Assembly: GCF_000972845.2 (NCBI RefSeq)
Contig: NC_040016.1
Location: forward strand, 13,350,701 to 13,414,700
Origin: Larimichthys crocea
Taxonomy: Eukaryota > Chordata > Actinopteri > Sciaenidae
Direction: 5' to 3'
Length of the DNA: 64,000 nt
A model generated the notes under the pieces. The model ran no database searches. It saw only the letters and a program-made list of their open reading frames with translations, and was not told the origin of the DNA. Of the stretch, positions 16,093-52,800 are shown piece after piece. The position numbers and the translations under genes are program-made. Positions within the stretch are counted from its first letter, which is position 1, and each line of letters opens with the position of its first letter.

Positions 16093-18784
16093 TCATTCTG
16101 CACCATCATCATCGTCATCCTCTTCCTCATTATCCTGCATAGGCTCTTCATCACCAGCGCAGTTCTCAAACTCGCCGGTTTCTGAGTTCCACATACATTT
16201 GATCTGCACCTTGAATTCAGCCATCTCAATGCCAAATAGTTTCTATGGACAAAAAGAGGAAATTTTGAACAGTCAGTCAAATGCAGCACAGCACAATACT
16301 GTCACAGTTAACATTTTCTGCAGTCAAGAACTTACCAGGATACGAGCCTGCTCAGGAGTCAACACATCTCCCTCCTTGCACACTTCATGGTCCTTCAGCA
16401 GCGTCACAATGCCTTTCATAACAGAGGATACAAAATGTGACTACCACGTCATGTCCAACTGATGTAAAGTCAATGACTGATGATGGTAATTTTTCAAATT
16501 AAGGAGTTGTTGGGCTCAAACGTGTTTGCAGGATAAGGCCCATTCTACTAAGAAACCTGTATTTAGATCTTCAGTAAGACACAGACAGGGCATGGTAGTA
16601 TTGAGAAATTTTGGTCTTCTCCTTATCCTTTAATCTCACCTTTCTTGAGAGCGGTGGGAAGTCCTAGTTGCCTCAACTGGGGCTCCATTGAGTGAGGAAA
16701 CTGTTCCAGGGGTCCCTCATCAAGGGTTATGTCCATCTGTGCCTGGTTGCCTGCCCGTGCGTAATCCATCTCTTTGAAATGACTGAAATACCTGAAGATA
16801 GAGCACACTATTTTGTCAACTCATACACCATATCTCATGTACCAGTCTATATCTATCCACATCTAGAATCGCAGCAAACAATGGTACATTAAGTGAAGTC
16901 TTACTTACTCTTGTACCTCATCCTTTGTCTTATTTGTGAATAGTACTCCCACTTCTCCCCGTAGATACTTGCAGACCTGCATATGATGGAAAGACATTAA
17001 AAACTTTAGTATATGCAATAGATTATCACATTTTCTAGCTTAACACCCAACTTAAGTAAGATCTCTCCTACCTTGTGCAAATTATCTTTGTATTCGTCTG
17101 TTTCTCCTTTACCCAAGGCAACCACCATGACTTTATTTTTGCCGAAGAAGAATCTACAGGAGAGAGAAGACACCTGTGAAGGGGTAATCCAGCTTCAAGT
17201 GTTTAACTTTCACACATTGGGTGTAACTGCAAGAGATGGATCTTTTAAAAAACAACGGAAGTAGTGGGCGGCTGTGGCTCAAGAGGTAGAGAGGGTTGTC
17301 TGGCTCCTCCAGTTTGCATAGTGAAGTGTCCTTGGGCAAGATAATGAACTCCAAATCGCTCCATCGGTGTCTGAATGTGTGTGAATTGAGGAGTTCCAAA
17401 ACTGATCAGCAGTCGGCACCAACCCCAGTGTATGAACGTGTGTATAAATGGGTGAATGAGATATGTAGTGTAAAAGCACCTTGAGTGGTCAGACCAGACT
17501 CCATTTACAATTTAGTGGCTGACAGTCTGACTTTTAGCACCTAATATGGGTGAAACTCCAAAAACACTGAACATCCCCCAGTTATTTACACAAGCAGTCT
17601 GATATAAGTTTGTAATCTCACAGATAGTGTAGTAGTTGTAAAATCTGTGAAATGTCCCTTTAAATTCAATCAAACCCCAAAGTGTTGGGCTGGATGAAGT
17701 CTTTACCTGCTGTGTTTCCACGCTGTCCGGATGTCCTTCAGTTTGTTATTCCTCATATTGGCCACAGAGAATATGAACAGGTTTCTGTAGGTGTCCACAC
17801 ATTTCCGTAACTAAATTAAAAAAAAAGAAACAGGTGGAGAACATCTATGTGAAACTCATGTCGACAACTTTAACTAACCCTAGAGATAGATTAGATTGGA
17901 TATACTTTATTCATCCCACCACAGGGAAATGTACTTGTTACAGCAGCAGAGGAAAGTGTAGCATACACTACAGGATTAGAAAAAAGTAGAAAAGGCAAAA
18001 AAACACATTAAACAGACAAAAATATCTATCACCTACACAATAAACAAGAAAAACAATCAACCTTCAAAAACAGACAAGTACTGAGGATATAAAAAGAGTA
18101 TTGTAATGTAAAGTGACCATAGTGTAAGAGAATATTGAAAAGAAAGTGACCATGATACAAATAATATTATTGCAAGAGTACTGACCATAATATAAATAAT
18201 ATTACAAAAGTAGGTGACCATGATATAAATAATAACTGCAAGGCATAAATGAAATAAAATAGAAAATAGCAATGAGACATGAACAGGAGACTACAGCATG
18301 ATCAGATAGATACTTGATTGATCCCGAAGGAAATTCAAGCATCCAGTAGCAGCATGCAAACATATATCAGAATATAACATGGTTACAATTTAAAATTAAC
18401 CTGAGACAGATTTTAATTCAAATAGTGCAGAGAGATTAAACATGTGCATAGGATTTAAATACGTACAGAGAAAACACACTCACCTCCTCGATTAACTTCT
18501 GTTTTGACTCCAGTCCTTTCTTGGCTGTTTTCGTTAGAGAAACTGGTGGAAAAAAATAAAGCGAAGAACCGTCAGTGAGTTAAAATAATGAGTTTAATAT
18601 CAGCCTCATGTTAAGAGAGGCGCTAATGTTAGCTCGTTACCTGTTAAAAGGTCACGTGTTTGTTTACGCGGACAGATGTTACAGACAAACAACCAGGTAA
18701 TACACTTCACTGTGTAACATGTTTGTGTATGAGACGGTTTAAATGTGTTTTCTTACTTTTCTTGTCCCTCTTTGACTTCGGCAT
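16093..18784 (-). CDS. mrto4: MRTO4, mRNA turnover protein 4 homologue (P0-like ribosome assembly factor)
   Basis: Eight exons: 18757-18784 (ATG at 18784), 18484-18542, 17707-17810, 17072-17153, 16909-16976, 16640-16791, 16336-16412 and 16093-16242. They join to 720 nt, 239 residues plus stop, the length I remember for human MRTO4. Mrt4 family proteins are nucleolar paralogues of ribosomal P0 (uL10) that bind pre-60S rRNA at the stalk site and are later replaced by P0. The N-terminus [20 protein letters not shown], the segments [20 protein letters not shown] and [20 protein letters not shown], and [17 protein letters not shown] are family signatures. The C-terminus is acidic ([11 protein letters not shown]), in an Asp/Glu-rich tail as in orthologues. 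All introns are GT-AG with consistent phases. The first coding exon is only 28 nt, too short to show as an open frame. The gene is divergent from IFFO2, with ATGs 2.5 kb apart. Confidence 0.96.
17262..17520 (+). mobile_element. Degenerate tRNA-derived SINE-like element in MRTO4 intron
   Basis: The sequence GGCGGCTGTGGCTCAAGAGGTAGAG near 17269 holds a recognisable pol III A box (TGGCTCAAGAGG), and downstream come AAGTGTCCTTGGGCAAGATA and GTAAAAGCACCTTGAGTGGTC, an arrangement familiar from a common teleost repeat. No clean B box is left, so part of the head may be lost. It lies between MRTO4 exons 4 and 3. Confidence 0.6.
17885..18125 (-). mobile_element. LINE 3'-tail-like repeat copy in MRTO4 intron 2
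   Basis: This begins TATACTTTATTCATCCCACC, then AGGGAAATGTACTTGTTACA, and continues with a purine-rich stretch nearly identical to 56725-56945 (shared text includes GCAGAGGAAAGTGTAGCATA). The TTTATTNATCCC...GGGAAAT motif is the tail signature seen also at 11.7, 18.3, 26.0 and 56.7 kb. Placed on the minus strand by comparison with the 11650-12240 fragment, where the reverse-transcriptase part shows the direction. Confidence 0.6.
18298..18360 (-). repeat. Second short copy of the LINE tail motif
   Basis: GATACTTGATTGATCCCGAA and AAGGAAATTC match the tail signature of the neighbouring 17885-18125 copy but the downstream sequence differs (CCAGTAGCAGCATGC). It may be an independent insertion next to the first. 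The extent is uncertain. Confidence 0.45.
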
Positions 18785-45003
<26,219 letters not shown>

Positions 45004-47760
45004 TGGCTGCAGAGCCGGGCCTTGGCCTACGTCCTCCTGAAAGCCCCTCGTTGTTACAGGGGTTAAATGTGTATAGAGCTCCACCCTGCTAGAGAGGTGG
45101 AACAGCCTCAATCTGGACCTGTTTGACCTATGTTCTGATGGTCGTGCTCACTGATGCAGGTCCAGAACTGGTGCTTTTATACTATTTCTGTTGTTTAGAA
45201 AGTGGTGGTCGTCTTTGCTTCACAAAGAGAAAGGGTGCAAATAAAGTCTGAGCTGTGCTCTCTTCCTCACTGCTGCCTTGCTGGATCCTTGTCCAGAGCT
45301 TCACATCATTTTAAGTATTTTGTACAAATTCTTACCCTATTAATGTCCTTTTTTTCTAAAGGAATTTAAAATAGTACATATTGTGCTCTTCCACATAACA
45401 CCCACATAAAAATACACCCATCTTAAACATATACTTTGTAATATTTTATTTGAATCGAATGTCTGTACCCCTCACTCGGACCATTGTTTTGTTTTTGACA
45501 TGACTTACAAGGGTCCAGGTGGGGTGTTTGTTATCCAAGTTAAACTATTGGGGGGGGGGGGTTAAGTGTCTTCTGCCAAGGAGACAAAACAAGGAGTGGA
45601 GATGAATGGTGTTGGAGTTCTGGTGGTTTCTGAGGGAACCCTGCAGGGTTGCCAAAAGTTGAAAGAGGAAAGGAGCACAGCCTTTTGATGCATCAGTGCA
45701 CTACTGACGTTCTATGCAATTTAGCTGGCCTTATTTTTGGACTGGCTTTTCACCCTTCCTCATTTCTCTTAAAAACCAATACAATTAGCCTTTTAAGCAA
45801 AGCAGGTGTTTTCTATGTATCATTTTGTGCGTTCGAGTGTGAAATCATTTTTCATGGACATCCAACAATTAAAGAAAAAAAAAAAAAATGGAACAGTGCC
45901 CCCTCAAGAAGGGACTAATATGTTCATTCATGACTATAGTTAACATTTGCCAGATGTTACGTGCTACTGAAACGGGCTGTGCATTGTTCTGATTCTGGAG
46001 GAAACATTGTTCTCGTCTTGTGCGGTTTAGTTTGTGCATATCATGACATATCATTTTAAATGGCTAAAATCCAATAGTTTTTCTATAAACTATTCCCTCC
46101 ACTGTCTAAAGCAAACCAAAGGACACATTTTGCAAATCCTCACATAATCTCCATAGGTGATCATCTTCCATCTGTTCATTTTGGAGAAACTGTTTATGTG
46201 TGGTTTCATTATGAGACTATCACTGTCCTGCAGGGGACTCTGTTCCAGACAGGTTGCACATCCTGCTTTGTCTCTTCTGAATGGACTAAAAAGTGTCAGA
46301 CTGTACATAGAGGGCTGTAGGCATGTGATCGTACACCCCAGAGGCCTTTTTGTTCATATTAGTCTTTTTGCAACAGATCGAGATGTCTCACAATTTTTTC
46401 GCTTTTTCCGGTGCTGTAACTGGATGAGCGTAGAAACTGATCGACGCATGGGGGACAGAAGTGATCTTTTTATCACTTCTTTGTAGTATAATGTATGTAT
46501 GGTTTGCTGGATCAAAGATTAAGTGCTACTTCTATCTTGAAGTTTTACAGAAGCAGAATGTTATGTTTGTTATTTCAGCATGTTTGTGTGGACAAAAGGA
46601 GCTATGGGTCTTTTTTTTTCTTTTTTTTTTAAATAATTTTATTTTTTGAACTAAATAGCTGCAATGCAGACTGTGCGCTATGTTTTTAATCAAAACAGTG
46701 TCTATCCTAATCATTAATTAATATGTATTTGTGGCAGAAAATGTATTTTTCACTGTTTTTTAATCATTCTACGTTAACCAAAAAGTGTGTTATTGACGCC
46801 ATATTCTGCTTTTATTGATTTTGCAGGACTCTTAAATTCGTTTTCAACTTTTTGGTCACTTATTGACCAGATCAGATCACCCATAATAAAAACTAATTGA
46901 TCATACTGTATAAGACAAGAGTGAGTCTTAGGTCACAGAGAGCCCTCGTATCCTTTTACGTTGAGTTGATGTAAAACCAGCCTGATAAGTAACAAAGAGC
47001 CATTCTTTTATTGGTACTGTACTTTGTATCGACGGCATTATAGTTTATCGATTGTACGGCTGTTCCAGAAACAAACATAGTTTGCTGTATTTCACCCTTC
47101 CTTGTTGAGATTGTAGCCCACGCCACACTGACCATCACACTAACCAGCCAACCAAAGCAAAGTGTACAGCAACATGACAAAGATGTAAATCAAGCTATGA
47201 ATCCTACTAACTCTGGAAAGTCTCATCCTCAGTGTTTGTACATGCCTACCACACACGTGTTAAGTTTGCAGACATTTCCCTGATCTTGCAAACTGTGAGA
47301 CATCAAGTGTATTATCTCCCTTTTCATCTCTTGAAGCAGGTTAAATCCCAAACGACTTCCAGTCGGTAAAACTGTAGCAATCCTCCTCGATGAATGTAGC
47401 TTGATTGGAGGCGTCCCGTGAAGTAAAAGCTGAGCAAAATAAAAGTAGCTGTTCAAAATCCAGGGATATATGGTGTGCTGTTGCTTATTGGAGACCTTGG
47501 TATGTTTTGCTTTACTAAACCGGTTCTTACCTGACCAACTTACAGTATGTGACCTAGGTGTATGTAAATTAGGTCCTGGTGGATGTGAATGTTTCATACT
47601 AAAAAGGGTTTTATACGATTGGTTTTTATCAGTGTCGCACTGGGATTATACGGTTGTGTTAACTGTCGTGTCAACATACAGTTTTACATGTTCATCGGCA
47701 TCCCTGTTAAGTGTCATTATTGCTTGTATTTAATTTAATAAACATTATGGGGAGATAAAA
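45004..47760 (+). other. IFFO2 3' untranslated region
   Basis: After the stop at 45001-45003 no other gene is seen for several kilobases. A proximal AATAAA at about 45240 (CAAATAAAGTC) and a distal one at about 47737 (TTAATAAACAT) give candidate short (about 0.25 kb) and long (about 2.75 kb) 3' UTRs. The long form contains T-rich and AT-rich stretches (45.88, 46.6 kb). Human IFFO2 is remembered to have a multi-kilobase 3' UTR, which supports use of the distal site. Confidence 0.6.
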
Positions 47761-48137
47761 GGTGCAGCAATACTTGTGGCCATATTTAGGTGAAACCTAC
47801 TGAACTGTATTGGATACTGGTCTTTGTTTGATTTGGATCTACATCCTGTAGATTTCATTTTAAGTGGTTGATTTGTCTGCTTTAATTTAATTTCCTTTTC
47901 TCTCTTAGATTTTGTGGATTTATTATTTTAAACTATTGATACAATGTATTCATGTGGGTCTGGGACAGGTTGTTTAAACATTATGAATGTACTCAACTGA
48001 TATTGGGGATAAAATGAAATAAAATGGTGGATTGGATAAAAAATCAAGGCTTATTCACTTTTCTTTTTTATATCACAATAATGTTTTTTTTATTTTAGAG
48101 TAATTTTTGTGTTACAGTACCGGTCAAAAGTTTGGAC

Positions 48138-48262
48138 TGTTTCAGTCTTACAACAGGAGTGTCACATTCAACTCGGGGGCCAGAACTGGCCACCAAGACC
48201 CATTTAAGCTCACATTGGGTTGTATGTGGCCCATGAACTAAAAGGAGTTTGACACCCCTGAT
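48138..48262 (-). repeat. Interspersed repeat inserted beside a LINE fragment
   Basis: On the minus strand it reads CAGGGGTGTCAAACTCCTTT, then TAGTTCATGGGCCACATACA and TGGCCCCCGAGTTGAATG. This 'caggggtgtcaaactcattttagttc' module is familiar from many vertebrate, especially teleost, genomes as a high-copy repeat of DNA-transposon type; family not assigned. It abuts the LINE fragment at 48238-48690. Confidence 0.6.
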
Positions 48263-48690
48263 ATACACAAGCGATAAGATAGACTTAAACGGAAAACACA
48301 CTGGAGAAATTCAATGTCACAGTAGCTTGTATACACAAGGTCAATGGGACTCACAAATAAAATAAAAGTCATGTTGGTGTTAAAGAGTCTGACAGCTGTT
48401 GGAATGAAGGACGTGTGGTAGAGCTCCTTCTTACATGGTGGGAGTAACAGTCTGTTGCTGAAGGAGCTGTTTAAGCCCCCTACAGTCTCATGCGGGAGGT
48501 GAGAGGAGTTGTTTATGATGGATGTCAGTTTTGCTAACATCCTCCTCTTCCACACTTCCTCTATGGAGTCTAGGGGGCAGTCCAGGACAGAGCTGGACCT
48601 CTTGACCAGTTTGTTAAGTCTTTTCCTGCATGTCTCTTCGCTTCCATCTCCCCAGCAGATGTAGAAAATAACAATAAAGAAAAATGATTG
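48263..48690 (-). mobile_element. 3' fragment of a Rex1/Babar-like LINE
   Basis: The minus strand encodes the end of a LINE reverse-transcriptase protein: KRRMLAKLTSIINNSSH, GLNSSFSNRLLLPPCKKELY and SFIPTAVRLFN. This is the conserved C-terminal part seen in teleost jockey-superfamily elements. The frame upstream (48560-48690) continues in pieces (LDCPLDSIE-like, LVKRSSS-like text), with a frame change, so it is a 5'-truncated dead copy. It shares text with 12000-12240 (CTTACATGGTGGGAGTA, CAGTCTGTTGCTGAAGGAGC). Confidence 0.75.
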
Positions 48691-49377
48691 AATCAGGTGT
48701 GTTCAAAATTCTGCTGATAGGATTTTAACCATAACAAAGAAAGATCACAATACTTTTACTGGTTCTTTAGTCTTTACAGTGGAAGATTTTATATTTTAAA
48801 TCTACTTTCAAAGGTCAATATAAACTCTTGAACTCTATGAACTCTTTGCTTACTATTTTTAGTGAGATATTTGTTCTGATTATTTCATTAACTTGTGTTT
48901 TATAGCACCTCTAACCTCGTTTGCTAAATAATTTTATTTATTAAGTTATTTAAGTTTATTATGTACAGTCCATATGGTCGTCAAGGTGATTTATATATAG
49001 TAGCTATTTTATGTATGTGTCAGTGTCAATGATAGTTGTTTGATCATCAGAAGACAATTTTATGTTGTTGTTGTTGTGTAACAGTCAAGTATATACAACT
49101 AGTAATGTTCTAAAGGATTTCTGTAAATCATTTCTGTTGAAGTAATACGGGCAACATCTAACCTGTTCAATATCTAGTTTAGTTGGTATTTATTCAAATT
49201 GATAAGTTAACTTGGTTTCTGTAATTAGAGCATTAAGAGGCACACTATACTACACTGAAAAAGTAACTCTTGTTGGTTAAATAGAACTAGTTTATCTTGT
49301 TTTGACCAGAACATTTTCATTAATCTGCCAGCACTAGAGATCACAAACATACAAGGCTAAAATGTAATTTTTCTTTT

Positions 49378-49545
49378 AACTATCCATCCATCCATCCATC
49401 CATCCATCCATCCTGCATCTGTAACCACTTCTCATCAGGATCTTGGTGGGGCTGGAGCCTATTCCAGCTGACTTTGGGCAAGAGGCGGGGTACACCCTGG
49501 ACAAGTTGCCAGCTCATCACAGGGCACACAGAGACAAAATAACCA
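49378..49545 (+). repeat. Interspersed repeat headed by (CCAT)n, second copy
   Basis: Eight CCAT units (49383-49412) precede TGGGGCTGGAGCCTATTCCA, GCTGACTTTGGGCAAGAGGC, GGGGTACACCCTGGACAAGT and CATCACAGGGCACACAGAGA. It is the same family as 10298-10530, truncated at its right end. It sits between the 3' ends of IFFO2 and TERF2IP. Confidence 0.8.
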
Positions 49546-49599
49546 TTCTTTCTTTCTTTCAACTATTTGAATGCAATTTATTCAAATAATTGGTGAAAC

Positions 49600-49857
49600 A
49601 CAGTATAAAAAGATTTATTTCATAATGAAAAGCAGATTTTTTTTAAATGGTATTAATTTAGTAGGCGGTTCAATGAAAACAAAAATAAAACACAGATTGA
49701 TACAGTATTTCCATAGTAAAACACATTAAAAGATTCTGTCTCCAAACTAAGGGATAGAACATGCTAACAAGCTCATATCACAGTAGTTCATGGTGATGAG
49801 CATAGCTTCAAGTCCAGAGCTCACATTCGCCTCCTTTCTAACTAATCATCTGTCATT
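49600..49857 (-). terminator. TERF2IP 3' UTR and polyadenylation signal
   Basis: On the minus strand an AATAAA (plus-strand TTTATT at about 49614-49619) lies about 240 bp past the stop codon at 49858, giving a short 3' UTR. Other AT-rich hexamers nearby are possible alternatives. Confidence 0.5.
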
Positions 49858-52800
49858 TCAGCCCTCTACCTCCAGGAACAAGATTCTTTTGGCCACTTCC
49901 TCCTCACCAAATTCCTCTTGCAGTTGCTGTCGGACGGCAGGATCAGCTGAGCACAAAAGAGTGTCGTCACAGCGTTTCCAAAGTGGTCCTGAAAAAGACG
50001 ACGGATCTGAAAGTAGATCGAGAGCAGCAGAGAAGTCGCCGCTGGTCTTCAACAGTGCTTTGGTCACACTGACTAAATCCTAGAACAAAAAGTAGTAAAA
50101 AAAAAAAGGAAATTAATTGAAAACACACGTAATGCTGCCAAACAGAATATAACCAAAAATAAAGAGCGTATAAAAGGTTAGTGTCCTGCTGTCTACCGAA
50201 CAAAAAACAGATACAAGTCTAAATCACACTGCAGTACAAAAGAGCATCTACTGCACCACAGTGCTTACCTGGTTTGTCTTCTCCATCAGCTCTTTGATTT
50301 GCTGCTTGTCTTCTTCCAACTGGACCTGAGTTAGTGAAAAAGCAGCATCTTTGTCCATTGTTGGCAGTGGGTTGGCTGGAGCTACTGTTCTGTCACTGAT
50401 AATGGACTGAGATTCTTCCTCTTGAGATTCACTTTCAAAGATGAACAGGTGGGCCTTGGAGGTCGCACTGACAGCCTCAGCAGCTGCAGGCTCAGCACCG
50501 GTGGTCTCTGTTGGGCAGTTTTCACTGGAGGCCTGAGTCTCCTGCACATTGTCCTGGAGGCCTGGTCCACGTTCAGGGTTGGACTGTGCAGAAACGGCTG
50601 TGTCTGAAGTAGATGGAGGGGGTTCTGTCGATGTGGGCTGCGTCGTCACTGTTTCAGTTGGATTTTGGAGATCTGGAGCTTCGTCCTCATCACACTGACA
50701 AACAGATTAAATATTTACTAATAACTCAGGATATTTACGTGTGAAAATAATATGGTTGAAATAAAAGACAATAGCAACTAGTAACACCTAATCTGAAACC
50801 TTTTGACAATTAATTCTCTAAGTATTTTTAAGCACAAATAACAACACTCCTGTCCTTCCAGTATTTTCATATACTGAAGATTTATTGATTTATAGACCAA
50901 ATAATGAAAATATTCTTTTGTTGCAGTCTGAATACCAAGTGAATACATTTAATGATAAAACTTAAGACAAGCTGAAACGATGACAAACATAAAACTCAGT
51001 TTTTATCTTAACAAACATGTCACATTCTAGACTAATATGATGATCTTTATAATCTATGAATGAGCAATTTAATGAATAACACTAATGAAGTGAGTTAGTG
51101 TGTGTAAAGGACCAGAGATCAGGTGAAACTGTAACATATATATTTAGTAATATATATTTAGTTTATCAAAACCTAACCACTATTAAATGTGTGAGTCTAT
51201 TGGGTGGATGGGTTCATTACGGTCTTGGTGATGCCTTTTCCTATTCCAAAATTGGGGCTGTGTCTTACCTCACTGTCATCTTCAAACTCTTTTGTAGCCC
51301 ACTCGAGAATCCCAAACTTTCTCTTTTGTTTTTTCTTCCCTCCTTTCTGTGGCGCGGAATCAGATTCTGTATCTACAAAACAAAAACATGGACTCAAATC
51401 TCTGTGGTATTAAAGCTTGTTAAGATATCAAGATGCCATCTTTGTGTTTCTTCTCCCACGTACCTGCTTGTGTTGTTTCTCGCGTTGCTTTTTGTGGTGT
51501 TTCTCGTACTGTTTCTCGTGTTGTCTCAGAGATGGTAGCTTGTTCACTCTCTTCCTGTTGACCCTCCTCCACTGCTGCCACACTCGTTCCTTTGGCTCTT
51601 TTAGATGGCGGCTCGTTGTCTGTTGTGTCTCTCTGAAGAGCAGACTTACCAGCTGATTTAGTTTTCCTCAATGGTTGGGGGGATGATGATGATGATGATG
51701 ATGATGATTGCTTGCCAGAATTGGCTAATGATCTGAGTTTTTTACCATAAGGTTCAGCTAACGACTCCTCGAGCTGAAGCTGCCTGCGTGTTGATCGGCG
51801 CTGTTGTTGTTGCAGCCTGGGCGAGGCTCTCGGCTCCTCGTTTGACTTCTTCTGAGAAGACGTGCTGGGCATCGACACTGGCTGAGCTGGGGAAGAGTCC
51901 GTTGGTACACTTTCTTTTTGTGGAGACACAGTTGTTTGTGGTTCATCTGTTTCCGGTTTTGTGCTCTCAGCTGAAACAGAGTGGGCATCTGTCTCTGTAT
52001 CCAAACAAGGCCCCTCAGGTTGGGGGGAGTTCGATGTTTCAGCTTCTATAGTCTCTCCTTGTATGCTTTCAGCCGGTTGTTTCTGTGTCTGTGAGTTCAC
52101 ATGCTCCTCTTCTCCTTGGAGACAGGTGGAAGTTTGAGCTTCTACAAGTTTTGATTGTGTTCTTTCAGCTGGTATGGATGGGTCATCTATCTGTGGAGAC
52201 ACCAAATCTGCTCTGTTAAGTCACATACAAACTAATAAGCACCAATATCTCATAAGTTATAAGCAGTGAGTTCTGTTTTGTACCTGTGTTAGATCTGATT
52301 CTGTCAAATGAGTCTGAGGACAAACGGCATCTTTCGGTCTGGACGGATTCTCAACGTCTGTCTCTTGATTTCCTTCCACCTGCGAGACAGATGAGACATT
52401 TCAGGCTCTGTTTTTAATTTGGTGCCACACTGTGGTAGTATCAAACACTACACCCACCTGCAGCCTCTGTGACGTCAACCACCGTGGTTTATTTTGATGT
52501 TGTTGTTGTTTACACCAAGCAGCCCATAAATTATGTTACACATTAACTTTGAATGATTATTAGAATAATTATAATGATGGTCATTGTGACATAATCTTGC
52601 AATATTAAAATGATCTTAAAGGACCAGTGCGTAGGATTTAGTGGCATCTAGCATTGCAGTTGCCGACTGAAAACGCCTCACCTCACCTTTTTCATGCTAG
52701 CATGAAGGGGAAACTATGGTGGCAGTGAAAGGCAAACGAAAAACGCCGACCCATGTTTAGTTTGTGCATTCGTGGTTCCACATTTGTAGCATATGTAGAT

